The position numbers were made by a program, and so were the translations under genes. Under the pieces are notes generated by a model that was not told where the DNA came from, made no database searches, and was given only the letters and a program-made list of their open reading frames with translations. Shown here one piece after another: positions 9,719 to 21,233 of a stretch of 64,000 nucleotides of DNA (position 1 is the stretch's first letter; each line of letters begins with the position of its first letter). The stretch comes from Batkoa obscura (taxonomy: Eukaryota; Entomophthoromycota; Entomophthoromycetes; Entomophthorales; Batkoaceae). The stretch spans positions 372,001 to 436,000 of the forward strand of contig JASVEC010000030.1 of assembly GCA_030770535.1 (NCBI GenBank). Reading direction: 5' to 3'.

Positions 9719-10496
9719 TTATTTTTTAGCGCTTGCTTTTAAAGCTTGATTGGATTTATAAACTAAAATATCTTCTAAAACTAAATATAAAAGAAGACAT
9801 TAAAACATTATATAATACAACAAATCTAAATATTTACCATTAAGATTATTTCTTTTTTTAGCAATAGTATCTTGTAAAGTAGTTAAATTAGCTTGTATCT
9901 CTTTGACTTTTTTATCATAATAAGTTTTAGCCGAAGATATTGACTAATTTGGATCAACATTTTTAATAAACTTAAATAGAAATAAAAATAATAAAATTAC
10001 CTTTTCAACATAATAACCGGTACCAACGTCCACAATAACTTTTTGAACATCTCTTAATTGACCAGGTACATAAATGTGTTAATAGGTTAAAGATTAATAA
10101 TAAATTATCATTATATGTTTCATGTTAGTATTATTATTTATAAAAAAAGGATATTGAACTTGTAAGTGGTACTAAGATTTGGTTATCTAAATACAGATTA
10201 AAATTAAGAATTGATATTCAATTATACTTATTTTTTTATATAATTACCTTTATTCCCTTCATTGATTTCATTCAAATTTGTTTTACATTCTAAAAATGTA
10301 ACTTGAGCTTGTTTTAATTTATTAAATGAAGTAGAAAAATGAGAAATTTCCTAAATATTTATAATTTTTTAATCCAGTTTCAAATTAATGTTATATTTCG
10401 TTTTACTTCTCTTAATTGTTCTCTAACTTGCTCCAATTGTTGTTGTGGTAGAGAAGCCAAATCTATCATCTCTGAATTTTTATCTTGTGTTGCCAT
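9719..10496 (-). CDS. GIM5: Prefoldin subunit 5, with an AT-AC intron
   Basis: Six exons (10496-10407, 10350-10248, 10186-10155, 10075-10001, 9943-9838, 9780-9719) give 155 residues, the usual size. Prefoldin is a hexameric cytosolic chaperone that hands nascent actin and tubulin to the CCT chaperonin, one subunit of which is also in this window. The sequence has the alpha-prefoldin layout: an N-terminal coiled coil ([13 protein letters not shown]), the beta-hairpin region [15 protein letters not shown] then [13 protein letters not shown], and a C-terminal coiled coil. The intron between LTSS and IYVPGQ has no GT or AG; it starts ATATCCTTT and ends AC, and removing it restores the family sequence exactly. 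The gene is divergent from Prp46 over 165 bp, which must hold both promoters. Confidence 0.95.
10076..10154 (-). other. AT-AC (U12-type, minor spliceosome) intron in prefoldin 5
   Basis: On the minus strand the 79-bp intron begins ATATCCTTT, a perfect match to the U12-type 5' splice consensus. It ends AC, with a branch-site-like ATCTTTAAC whose branch A lies about 11 nt before the 3' end. The flanking exons (32 and 75 bp) join in phase 0 to a highly conserved prefoldin motif, so the boundaries are well fixed. Confidence 0.93.
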
Positions 10497-10661
10497 TGTT
10501 TTCTGGTTGTTACTTTATTTAAATCCGAAAGATAGAGTAAAAGCATTTTCAATTGTTTTTTTAAAAATAATTTCGATGTTGATATTTTGGTCGATATTTT
10601 AAACCAATGATAATTTATTGGGTTTAATCTTTATTCAAATTTCAAATTTACTTTTTTGAAG
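10497..10661. promoter_or_regulatory. Shared divergent promoter region of prefoldin 5 and Prp46
   Basis: Only 165 bp separate two start codons on opposite strands, so both promoters must lie here. No specific factor site is recognisable. Confidence 0.6.
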
Positions 10662-12536
10662 ATGGCAAGTGAATTGGAAAATCAAGTGAATGCAAATGAA
10701 AAGGAGATAAAAGGAGACTCAATAGAACCTCAACAACATATAAAATTATTATTAGAAAATAGTAAAAAAAGAGCATTAGCTTTATTTCCTGAAAATAAAC
10801 AAGTGATAGATACCAAGTTAGAAGATATACCAGCAAGGTAAATAAATTTGATTGAAATTATTATACTTTTTTAAATGATTTTATTTTGAAATATTTAGTC
10901 AAAAAATAAAATTATCCGTAAAAATAAAAGATGAATATCATAACCTAAAACAGTTACCAAAATCTTTAACTAAACAACAAAATAAAGTAGATCAAGATAA
11001 AGTAGCAGGTAAGCTAATTATTTATTAAATTGCATCATTAATTTATTTTTATTCTCATTATATCCAGTTGAAGATGAAGATTTATCAATAGAAAATGAGT
11101 GTGTGACAAACGATGCATTAAATCAATTATCCATCAATCAAGGGTAATACCATTTTATTATATCAAACTATGTTATTAATTTTTATTTTGAAGTACACAA
11201 ATGGATGCTTCAGCAGGGGTGTTAACTTTATTAAATAAAAAAAGTAATACTTCCAGTATATTTGGTACTGGTGAAGGGGGCGCTTTAATTAAACGTCGGG
11301 AAATTGATCGAGTTAAACCAGAATGGCATGCTCCTTGGAAACTTATGAGAGTAAGAATAATAGATAACCTATTTTAATTTATATCAATTATGTTAATTTC
11401 AATTTTAGGTAATATCAGGTCATTTAGGTTGGGTAAGATCCATTGCTGTTGAACCTGGCAATAAATGGTTTGCTACTGGTTCTGGTGATAGAACAATAAA
11501 AGTAATCATTTTATTTCATTTTAGTATTAAGCAATGTTATTTATTATTTGATAAATAAATAGATTTGGGATTTAGCGTCTGGAACATTAAAATTATCATT
11601 AACTGGCCACATAAGTACTGTAAGAGGTTTAGGTGTATCCTCTCGTCATCCTTATTTATTTTCTTGTGGTGAAGATAAAATGGTGAAATGTTGGGATTTA
11701 GAATATAACAAAGTGATTCGACATTATCATGGCCATTTATCTGCTGTATATGCCTTAGACATACATCCTGTATTAGATGTGCTTGTAACAGCGGGTAGAG
11801 ATTCTACTGCAAGGGTATGGGATATGCGAACTAAACAATGTATTCATACATTAACCAGTCATCGTGGTACTATACCAACAGTTAAATGTCAAGAAGCGGA
11901 TCCACAAATTATTACTGGATCTATGGATGCGACCGTCAAATTATATGATTTAGCGGCGGGTAAAACTTTACATACACTTACACATCATAAAAAAGCGGTT
12001 CGAGCTATTGATTTACATCCAAGAGAATTTTCTTTTGCATCGGCTTCTCCGGATAACATTAAACAATTTAAATGTCCTGAAGGTAAATTTATTCAAAACT
12101 ATTCGGGTCATGATGCTATTATCAATTCTCTTTCAATTAATCAGGATAATGTAATGGTTACTGGTGGTACGTTTAAATAATGTAAAATGTAACATAATAT
12201 ATAATGTATTTTTATTTAGGCGATAATGGTAGTTTAAAATTTTGGGATTGGAAAAGTGGATATAATTTTCAAACAGTGGAATCTTTACCTCAACCTGGAT
12301 CTTTAGATTCCGAAGCGGGTATCTTTAGTTCTTCTTTTGATAAAACAGGTTTAAGATTTATTACTGGGGAAGCAGATAAAACTATTAAAATTTGGAAGGT
12401 AAATTCTAATAATATTAATGGAATCGATGGGTTCTATTTATTTATTTTATTTTATTTTATATAGGAAGATGATCAAGCTACTCCAGAATCTCATCCTATT
12501 GATTGGAAACCTTCTTTATTTAAAGAACGTTATTAA
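10662..12536 (+). CDS. PRP46: Prp46/PLRG1, WD40 spliceosome component (NineTeen complex)
   Basis: Eight exons (10662-10837, 10899-11008, 11068-11143, 11194-11350, 11409-11501, 11563-12166, 12220-12398, 12465-12536) encode 488 residues. A poorly conserved N-terminus is followed by the family signature [18 protein letters not shown] and seven WD40 repeats (for example [86 protein letters not shown]). PLRG1/Prp46 binds Cdc5 and is needed for spliceosome activation. The gene is divergent from prefoldin 5 and convergent with Mdm34. All junctions keep phase. Confidence 0.96.
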
Positions 12537-12799
12537 ATTATACAAAATTTTAATTATTATTTATTATATTTATACTATCATATTATTATGCTTATTTCAT
12601 TATCGTTTTGTTGTATTATTTAATTCAATCCAATATTGTAAAAGCAAAATACCTAAAAAAGTGTGAAATAATAGAAATTAAATAAATGTTAAAGACAATA
12701 AATTTTATTTAATCTAAAATAAAATGATACAACATAAAAACAACTTTTAAAAGCTTTAAAAATAGAAATGAAATCAATTACTCAATTTAACTCTTAATT

Positions 12800-14084
12800 T
12801 TAAAACTTGGAATGAATTCTAGAATCAGATACTTTAATATCTGGTTCTAGTAAGTCTTTCAATCCATGAGATGGCGGTGAACTAATACTATTGGAATGAA
12901 TTTGTCCTCCACGACTATAAATTTTAGCTTCATTATGACTACAAGTAGAAAATGTAGATAAGGTTGGTGATTTACAACTAGGGGTGTCTACATTTATATT
13001 TGATTCTGTTAATATAGTATGATGATTAAAATAACTCGAGCTTGTAGAGGATCTAGTAAACACACTAGTCATACTAGGAAAATGATCTAAGGAAAAATTT
13101 CTCCTTGGATGCATAGAGTCTTTTTTTGGTAACGGTGGTGAACGACTATAAAATTTACCTTGATTTTCATTATTACTTGCATAACTGCTATTAGTATGGC
13201 TATTGGGTGATAATTGATCCATTTGAGTTTTATAGCCTACTTTAAAATAATCGATATTTTCTTGTTCTTGTATTGAATTAAACTCTTTAGAAATCTTTGA
13301 AATACCCTCTGGTGATTTCGTTCTCATTGAATAAGGAGAATAAAGCGGCGTGGGTGGGGATGAAGGTACTGAAGCTGAACTTCTTGAAGGTGCTAATTCT
13401 TTTTTTGCTATAATTTTATCCGATAATGAATAAAATAATTGGGGCAAATCATCAATCAATACATTTCTTAATTTGGTTTCTATTTGAGATTGTAAAAAGG
13501 ATCGAATTGGTTCTAAATCATCAAAAGAGGAGCTGATCTCTACCCCAACAAGTGGATCATTTTTAAACGATAAGGCTATCCCTGTACTTTTTGAAAGTGA
13601 TAATGTTATAATTCCTCTTAATTTTAATTGGCTTAATTTTAACAGCATTGGCATAATCAAGGGCTGGTGAGCTGCAAGTATCCCTCTTCTTGCTTGAAGA
13701 CTTACTTCTGAGTTAATAATAACTGGATTAACTTGTAATTTTGTTGTTAATTCTATAAAAGCATCCCCATTATAAGTTAATTTCAATATGCCTTTGAATT
13801 TATCTTCAGATAACTCTCCTATTTCTAATATTTCTAACTCTGGTGCCTACAATAAATAAAGGTTAAGTATATATTTGAATTAAAATTTACAAAATTCTCA
13901 AGAGAATTTAGATTTATAACTTGTTATAAAAACTTACTATTGTACCAAAGTTAAGTTCTTTAACTACAATTTTATCCGCTACCATAGCTGGTCTTGTACC
14001 TTTATTTAAAGCACTGGTTAGCATATCTTGAGCTTTATCATAAAACTCTTGTGGAAAATCGGACCATTTAAAATTAAAAGCCAT
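12800..14084 (-). CDS. MDM34: Mdm34, SMP-domain subunit of the ERMES ER-mitochondria tether
   Basis: Two exons (14084-13938 and 13846-12800) give 397 residues. The N-terminus MAFNFKWSDFPQEFYDKAQDML and the following ILKLTYNGDAFIELTTKLQVNP, LSKSTGIALSFKNDP and VGVEISSSFDDL match the synaptotagmin-like mitochondrial-lipid-binding (SMP) domain of Mdm34. It sits on the outer mitochondrial membrane and helps move lipid from the ER. The last ~170 residues are Ser/Pro/Asn-rich and low complexity (SRSSASVPSSPPTPLYSP), as usual for this protein. ERMES proteins are mostly fungal, which supports the host assignment. The gene is convergent with Prp46, 263 bp apart. Confidence 0.94.
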
Positions 14085-14427
14085 TTAAAAAGATAGAAAT
14101 TTAAACGGATGAATTTACAATTGACATATAAAATGAAAAATTCAAAACATTAACTTTGGGTTGACTAAAATTTTGTAACTTTTACCCCACCAACCATTTG
14201 ATTTTGAAACCTAATTTGTAAATTTTGAGTTATAAAATTAGACTCTAAATTTCTAGATTTTAAGAATAAACCATAGATTTCAAATCTCATAATGAGATCC
14301 CAACTTCATCATTGGCCAATCAACTATTACTTAAAAAGTTTGAAAAGGTTTCAGAATCCCACTAATTAAAAATCCCAATGTTTCAAATGGACTATAAATA
14401 GTCCCAATTTGACATCCGATAAGCTTT
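14085..14427. other. Intergenic stretch between Mdm34 and U4
   Basis: This holds the promoters of the divergent Mdm34 and U4 genes. No reading frame is seen. I cannot point to a defined snRNA promoter element. Confidence 0.5.
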
Positions 14428-14567
14428 ATCCTTGTGCACGGGTAAATCCAGACCTATGAAGTACCTACTGAGGTTGGATCATTGCTGGTTGAAAACTAAG
14501 CATCCGATGACCCACAATAGATCCTTGTTAAGATCTATTGTAATCTTTGGAAGGAACACTGTTCCTA
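14428..14567 (+). ncRNA. U4 spliceosomal snRNA
   Basis: The 5' end reads ATCCTTGTGCACGGG, almost identical to yeast U4 (stem II with U6). The 5' stem-loop holds an exact k-turn: TATGA, a small AGT-ACCT-ACT hairpin, then GAGG (about 14456-14475), the binding site of Snu13/15.5K and Prp31. TTGCTGGTTGAAAAC (about 14482-14496) is the stem I strand. A Sm site AATCTTTGG (14542-14550) is followed by a short terminal hairpin AGGAAC-ACT-GTTCCT. The order and spacing are those of U4. The precise 3' end is a guess at the base of the last hairpin. Confidence 0.93.
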
Positions 14568-15280
14568 AATTCTCAATAAATGATTATATTAAAATTCTGT
14601 AAAAATTGACTTTGATATGATGACTCTCTGATTACAGTGACTAGTAATAATGGTGTAATATTAAAGTAGCATCAGCTAATTTCTATTTACTATTTAAATG
14701 AGTGATAGCTTCCAATTTATTTAAATACAATTTTGACCCAATAATATTAAATTAATCTATTAATATTCTCAATAGTAACTAAAATCAATCTCAGTTATTT
14801 TAGAATGCAATTTCTCAGACAAGTAGCAAAAGGAGCCATGATAAGTTGAAAAATCTGAATTGTTCAATTTAAATTAAAGTGTTAGTATTGAAGGGGTTGT
14901 TAATATACGCCTAAGCCTTCCTCTGAATGCAAAAGTGGAGACAGAATAAAAGTATTTTTATCAAAAGATCCTCCGTTCAACAAGCCAAGTTTGAGTTAAG
15001 ATTGGGCCATATTGAAAGTTAAAGTCAATGTAATAATATTGTCAATGTATAACCTAAATGAAAATGATAAAGTAGTACTTGGATAATTTTAAAATAAAAA
15101 TTACAAAAAATAGATTTTTTCATTTAAATAGTTTTATAAAATAAATCAGAATGTTGACAACTTTGAATATAATAATAAATAATACAGACAAATTGCTATA
15201 AATATTTCTGTCTATTTTAATGGGGACAAAAAAGAGCTTAGATAAATATAAAACAATTAATAATAAATAAACAAATACCA
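14568..15280. other. Desert, no gene seen
   Basis: AT-rich sequence after U4. I see no frame, RNA or repeat with support here. It is the start of a gene-poor block that runs to about 36.1 kb. Confidence 0.5.
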
Positions 15281-15386
15281 TATAGTGATGTATTTTTGTG
15301 TTTAACAATTTTACCAACAATCTTTCTGCTCAAATAGAGTTTAAAAAACGGAAAAAGTAATGAAATTAAAAAAACATCCCTCATAC
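15281..15386 (-). mobile_element. Foldback MITE copy M2
   Basis: Full-length, inverted copy. It begins TATAGTGATGTATTTTTGTG and ends ACATCCCTCATA, with point differences throughout. A shorter look-alike (ATGAAGCCAAAAAAAA) lies about 85 bp further on. Confidence 0.8.
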
Positions 15387-17101
15387 ATTGAATTCTTGAT
15401 ATTTTTTAAAAATCTAAAAAGCTTTTATTTATTAAAGAGGTAATAAAATGTAAAGTTAGCTAAAAAGGTTATGAAGCCAAAAAAAAGTAATGCAAAAAAC
15501 TACTAGAATAAAAGAACATAGTTGAGCGTAAGAATACTGGCATTTGACTGGGATAACTTAGATAAATTTATATTCTAAATGATATAAACTTGTGTAGGGG
15601 TATAGTAGAGCAATCGCTGCCAGGGAAGTAGAGAAATTATTTTCTAGTAATTTAGCTCAATATGAGTGGATAGCTCTGAAGGTAGTAGCAGTGAGGGCTT
15701 AGAAAAGGGAGAAAGAGTATAAAGACAAGTAATAATTATTTTTAGGTATTAAGATATTTTAATATTAGCCCAGTTTTCATTTAATATTAGTATACCAATA
15801 TTGTCTAATCATTTAATTTCTAATTTTTATCTATACTTATATTTTAGTTTTCATAAATTTTAATGAAACAACTTTTTCTTTTTTGAAGAATCGAAGCTCT
15901 GTATCTTATTTGCAACAATAAAAACTCAATGCCTCACTCTCTCCCATATTACAAAATATTTAAAAGAAAATGGCTTTTCCTTTTAAACTGCATTTTAGAA
16001 AACCCACCAAAGCTTGGGTTTTATTCATCTCTATCAACAATTGCTTTTCATCACCCTTCGCTACAGCCTTGAACTTCAGGCTGAAAGACCTTTCTATTTT
16101 CGATCTCTTTCCAGATTAACCCAGGTTTTTCTTTTACACTAATAAAGCACAATGTTTTCAATTGAATTTTTTTGAATTCAATAGTTTACTAGTTGATTTA
16201 GAGGACACAGCTTATTAATGGATAGTTTTTAGTAATATAGAAAGTGTGCTTAAGAATTTCCTACCCTTGAATGGACATAATAAATAAAACTAGACCCAAA
16301 GTGATGCTAGTTTTCAAAAAGCTATCTTTTGACTTGTAAGGATGGTGAACTTAACTAGTGTGACTGGCACCAGTGTTAACTTTAGCTTAAATTAAAAAGG
16401 CTTCAAAGTATTTGCAAATCGCCACTTTCTAATTTAGATTACAGTTTTTTTGCTATTAGTAGACAGAATAATTACACCATCATTGTCATCTTTTCAAATA
16501 TATTGACCTAATATTCCCATATATATCTTGAGCTTTGATATCGAATAAAAGTTTCTAATTTATTTTTATAAATGATTTATCTATGTCTATAAACTAAAAA
16601 AACAAATACATTTAGCTTGAATTAATAATATTTAAGTAAATATAAGTGTTAAAATGATTCTGTTTTTTGTACTTACTAATGAATTCAAAAATATCATATT
16701 GAATAAAAAAAGAAAATATAAAAATCTTATAGCTATTATTGCTATTGTTTCTAATTTAATAAGAAAGATTATATACCTACATTTGATACCTTATCGTTAA
16801 AGCGATATATTTTATTATAAATTTTACAGTCTTTCAGTCAACACTCTCCTTGCTATTAATGCTTCTTTAGTAGCTGTTATGTTAATATAATGATTACTGT
16901 CTTTGGTACATATTTTCAAAAAAAATCCAACGATCGTCTAAAGGAGAAACAGGTAGCCAAGGATAACGCACTCCTTTTCCTTAACTAAGAAAATGAACTC
17001 CCCGTTAAAAGAGTGGCATTAAAGTAGTGAAAAATATGTCTTATCCATCGATGTATTTCCATATTTTCTAAATCTTCAAAATTTCTTCAGATATGATATA
17101 C
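15387..17101. other. Desert with two less AT-rich islands
   Basis: No supported gene. Bases 15590-15730 and 15880-16135 are richer in G+C than their surroundings; the second holds a 49-codon frame (ATG at 15970) without recognisable similarity. On the minus strand at about 16,900-17,000 a short open stretch reads like eroded protein sequence (VRYPWLPVSPLDDRWIFFEN) but is closed by stops on both sides. These may be remnants of old genes. Confidence 0.4.
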
Positions 17102-17208
17102 ATGTGGGGATGTTTTTTTTGGCTTCATTATTTTTTCCATCTTTTAAGCGCTATTTGAGTGAAAAAACTGTTAGTAAAATTCTTAAATACAAAAATACAT
17201 TCCCATAT
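17102..17208 (+). mobile_element. Foldback MITE copy M3
   Basis: Full-length forward copy, 5' end ATGTGGGGATG and 3' end ACATTCCCATA. The central AAGCGCTATTTGAGTG core is intact. Confidence 0.87.
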
Positions 17209-18087
17209 ATTGATATTCTTCAAATCCTTAAACTATCTTATATAAACCAAACGATCCAATATGGATGTATAATTAGAAAAATAATCATCTAGGAAATCAG
17301 ATTATAGATTAAAATCAACTACTTTAATTAAGAAAGTTTTGACCATAGCATTACTATTTTTTTATCTTTTAACTTAGTTTCATTTTATGATGTTAAAATT
17401 ACTCTAAAAAAATGCTAGTCCTGAATAAAGCATATCTGATTTTCTACTTGCTAATTGTTATTATTATTTATTTATACTCAATCCCAATCAACAAGGTAAT
17501 ACTTTATCAACAGTTAAATCAACAGTCCCTCCAATTTAAATGTATAGTCCACATCTACGTTAATCCTGAAATTAAGAATCAATAAGTTGTTGAAGCTATA
17601 TTATTCAATAATATTGTGGCTCCGAATCAAAGTTGTAAACAAAGTATGTATATAACAACTCTAGAGTCAAAGTACTAGTTGATAGTTTGAAACAATGCAC
17701 CAAAGTATAATTTCTTCTCATAATTTTAAAATGAAAAGGCCATTATTATACTCTGAAGCCTTAATAATTTGGTTAACCATAGATAGTCATTTTTACTACA
17801 TATAAAAAGCACGGTTAGTAATACAATGTACAGTACCCCCAAAAAACTACCATACTTTTTAATGTGAAATAAATTCAAAGATTTTGTTTATTATTAAGTA
17901 CATAAGCAGTATGTTTTAGAGAGATATTAATATATGCTTAACAATATAGGTGTAAAAAAGTTATAAAATTGAATTACTAAGCATTAACAAATTAACGTTA
18001 AAATTAAATGTATGAAATTTTTTAATTATTTATTAGGGCTACTGTAATCAATTATAAAAAATAATACTATTTACTTTCTAATTAAGT
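17209..18087. other. Desert, no gene seen
   Basis: AT-rich sequence between MITE copies without any supported frame or RNA. Confidence 0.5.
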
Positions 18088-18178
18088 ATAAGTGATGCTT
18101 TGACTTCATTTTTTATTTTTTGAGCACTATCAAGTGGAGAAATAGTAAATTTCTTAAAGACAGGTATCCCCGTAGTAT
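18088..18178 (+). mobile_element. Foldback MITE copy M4 (degenerate)
   Basis: A worn forward copy: recognisable GACTTCATT, GAGCACTATCAAGTGGA, a TAAATTTCTTAAA block and ATCCCC near the end. Its 5' end is hardly preserved, so it is probably an older insertion. Confidence 0.6.
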
Positions 18179-18620
18179 TAATCTATCTACATCCACTTCT
18201 TATCAGTTATATTTTATCAACCATATTTTAATAAAAATAAATTGATAAACTAATTAATAACTCTATTGTATAAACTTAGATTATTTTAAAAGGTTGTTTT
18301 ATTACTTTGGCAATTACATTACCCTAGGAATTTGAACTTTTGCTTTACATAGTAAGCTAGAATAACACAAATAAAGTGAATCACTTCCTGTTATCATTGA
18401 ATATCAATTATGCTTACAAATTTAATATTAAACCGTTTGCTATGTTTTAACACGCTTTCAATACATTAAAGAAATCTCAGTTACCGGTTAGGATGATAAA
18501 TGTTTCCTATATTTGAAAATTAAATTATTTTGACCAAAATTCTTTATGACATTGCAATCATCTACTTTTAAAAAATAAAATGTAAAAGTGTCCTGAAATA
18601 CAAAAAGCGATATAATAAGT

Positions 18621-18660
18621 CTATAAGTTATATTTTATTATATTTTATTATATTTTATAA
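18621..18660. repeat. TATTTTAT tandem repeat
   Basis: Short tandem array of TATTTTAT-like units at about 18,628-18,660, just upstream of the dead GAS/GEL copy. Confidence 0.6.
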
Positions 18661-18879
18661 TAGCTTTTAAATTATTCAAATATTGAAGCAAGGTTATACA
18701 GCAACAATAGGGTCGAACTAAATCAATAGTACTGAAGTAAAGAAAAATGTAACTCATAAACAAATAGCAAACTATTCAAGTGTTAAGTAAGGGTACAAGG
18801 TCAACAGTAAGCTAGTATTAGGCCAGGTAATTTTTCTTAGTTTCAAGGATGGGTCCCATATCGTTTATTACTTTTAAAG

Positions 18880-19510
18880 TAGGATGTGTTGGAAAAGGAG
18901 TAATGCTTATGAATATAGCCAAGAAGATAATGATTATAGTTCAGTTAATATTGATGGAGATAAGGTAAAATTACTGCCTAGTTTTGATGTAGTAAAGAAG
19001 CATTATGTTAATACTAATCTAAAACTACTTAAAAAAGATATCTACACTTCAAAAAACAAAACTGTTAAACTTTCTGCTGTCAGAAAAGCTTGGTGAGCTT
19101 CTGATAAGCTTCCATCAACTCCTTCAGGTAATATTTGTGCTTATCCTTTACAGTTTTTTGAATCTTAAATCAATTACAAGCATTTGTTGAAAGAAAATGA
19201 TGGAAAGTTAGGTAAAATTCTTAACTAAATTTATGTAAATAGAGCTTGTGATGGTTTTTATATTAACACTGCTGAAGCTGTACATGGTCCATTTCCATTC
19301 TGTAATTTCACTGTATGTAATTCTATTATTATACAAATTACAGTTGATAAAGGAGTAGAATGTGAGTTTGGAGAGTTTGCCAGTAAAGTTACTCTACTTT
19401 CAAAGAATTTAGAATCATACCCTGGTTTAACAAAGAACGGAAATTAGCTATCAAAAAGTGATGCAAAGTCTATTGTTGTTAACAGTAATACTAGTTCAGC
19501 AGCTTACTAT
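18880..19510 (+). pseudogene. Dead GH72/X8 (GAS/GEL-type) gene copy, C-terminal part
   Basis: Read on the plus strand, this stretch aligns in order with the intact gene at the left edge of the window: NAYEYSQEDNDYSSVNIDGD against IVYEFTEEANNYGLVEIKNG, KLLPSFDVVKKHY against KTLPDFNVVKSKF, ASDKLPSTPSG against ASEKLPPTPNE, and GVECEFGEFAS against GAKCDFNGFAS. Several in-frame stops interrupt it, including one just before ASDKLPSTP, one after QFFES and one near the end, so it cannot make the full domain. No clear catalytic region is left upstream. It is a decayed paralogue of a host cell-wall gene, not a mobile element. Confidence 0.85.
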
Positions 19511-20379
19511 GGAAAATTTGAGCGCAAAAAATGCATATTTATATATATTGTTCTTTTATAAGTTTTTTATTTTTTCTAATAAAGTTTTCCTTTATTTATA
19601 AGCATTTTTTGCTAATAATATTAAAATGTTTAGCTAACAAAAATAGATTAATAGATGATTATAAATCATTCAAATTTTTTATTGATTGAAAAATTGTAGT
19701 TTTATGATGCTTTAGTTTTATAAATTAGGTTGTTGCTTTTAATTGTTAAAATATTATTTATATTAAATATTAAGAGATTAATAGCTATAAGTTTTTAAAA
19801 AATAACATATTATGCTATAAAAGGTCAAAGCATTAACAACTTTAATACACTTACTCAATATCTAATACAACTTAAAGGGAATTGACTAATTGCTATGCAA
19901 ATATTTTTATAGAGTATGCTATAACATTTTATTCTTATAATTTACTTGTTTTATTTTTTAAGTTTAAAAGTCCAAAGCCCTCCAGTACTTGATTTGTCAA
20001 AGTAGAAACAATATACAAAGAGACAACGCTCCAAGGGTAGTGCCAGTAGTGAATTGGACAAATAAAAGTCAATTCGTTATTTTATACCATACCTTATGAA
20101 TTTTATTTATTATCGTCTGTTATGTTATTATCACTTACCACTTTTTAGTGCTGATAAAAATATTCCGACCATGAATTTATAAACGTTTCTAAAACAAAAT
20201 TTACTAGACATAAATATAAATAAATCATTACTTATAGTTATCTAAAGAAAGCACTATAAAAAAAATTAGATATTTCACATTTTAAATATTTATTTTGAAT
20301 GTTTACAATATTAAAATATATTCGATAAAATAAGTTGATGTAATTTTATCTAAGTTATCATTGAGATTGTTTCTAGTCC
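19511..20379. other. Desert, no gene seen
   Basis: AT-rich sequence after the dead GAS/GEL copy with no supported feature. Confidence 0.5.
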
Positions 20380-21126
20380 TCAAGAAAAATTAGTAATTAT
20401 ACCAGAGATCATAAGGGCAAAGAACACTAAATGAGTACTAAGATTGTAATTAAATTCTTTAAATATAACGGTTAAAGTAGAGTTTATGGTTCTAAGTACT
20501 TCAAGGTTTAGAAAGAAAAACAAAAAATAGCGACATCCTTCAAATGTACTATAGAAATGATGAGTAATGAGTTGTTTTATAAACGTACACTTAATTGGAA
20601 TACATCCTTTGCTACCTATATTAATCACATTTAAATTACCTTTATTAAATATTTCTCTTATATCAAACTTTATCAAAAGAAGAGAAATAGTCTGAATAAT
20701 TGGTAAAATTGAAATCTTATACAATAATTCTTTTGATAAATAATCCACAAACTTCTCTTAAGGTTAATAACTTTAAACAACCGTAATTAATCGTAATTGA
20801 CCGTATCCCTAAAATCTAAAAGATTCAAAGTGGTAATATTGTTGCTTTCAATTGATTTTATATCATGTATATTAATAAAAGAAACATTATCACAAATTAT
20901 TAACTTTATATTCTTTAATTGCTTCAAATCACTGAAAGGTCTAAACATTAAGTTTCTTTCTATTTCTAGTTTCAAAGATAAACCAAACTTTATATTGGGA
21001 CTGATTTTAGTTGTATTAACTAGCTCATCCGACTTTAATTGTAATGCCTTCAAGCTATCAAAGTTTGCTTTAATCACATTAAATCCGCGTAGATCTAAAC
21101 TACAAAATGAATTTATTTGGATTTAA
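20380..21126 (-). pseudogene. Worn leucine-rich-repeat-like coding remnant
   Basis: On the minus strand two consecutive open stretches (21126-20787 and 20748-20380) encode 113 and 122 residues. The first has regularly spaced leucines and asparagines of LRR type (CSLDLRGFNVIKANFDSLKALQLKSDEL, DLKQLKNIKLIICDNVSF, TTLNLLDFRD), like the LRR part of fungal F-box proteins. The second (MDYLSKELLYKISILP) is not recognised. No splice sites that would unite them are obvious and there is no good start. It could be a dying gene or part of a gene with missed introns. Confidence 0.35.
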
Positions 21127-21233
21127 ACAAGTGAGAAATATTATTAATAAACATAACATCTTCAAAAATCCCAAGCCCTTTAGGTTGACACAAATAACTG
21201 CCAAATAATACTAATACATGGATAATACTAATA

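Noticed and set aside
14428-14567. 5S rRNA as an explanation for the conserved patch
   Set aside because: No 5S internal promoter or fold. The k-turn, Sm site and stem strands fit U4 instead.
15466-15490. ATGAAGCCAAAAAAAA fragment like the MITE right arm
   Set aside because: Only about 20 bp match and neither end is present; too short to list as a copy.
17104-17292. Reading frame of 62 codons starting MGMFFLASLFFPS
   Set aside because: It is the MITE left arm read through (copy M3). The same peptide recurs at M15 (32,539-32,817), with the frame running on into unrelated AT-rich DNA, so it is not a gene.
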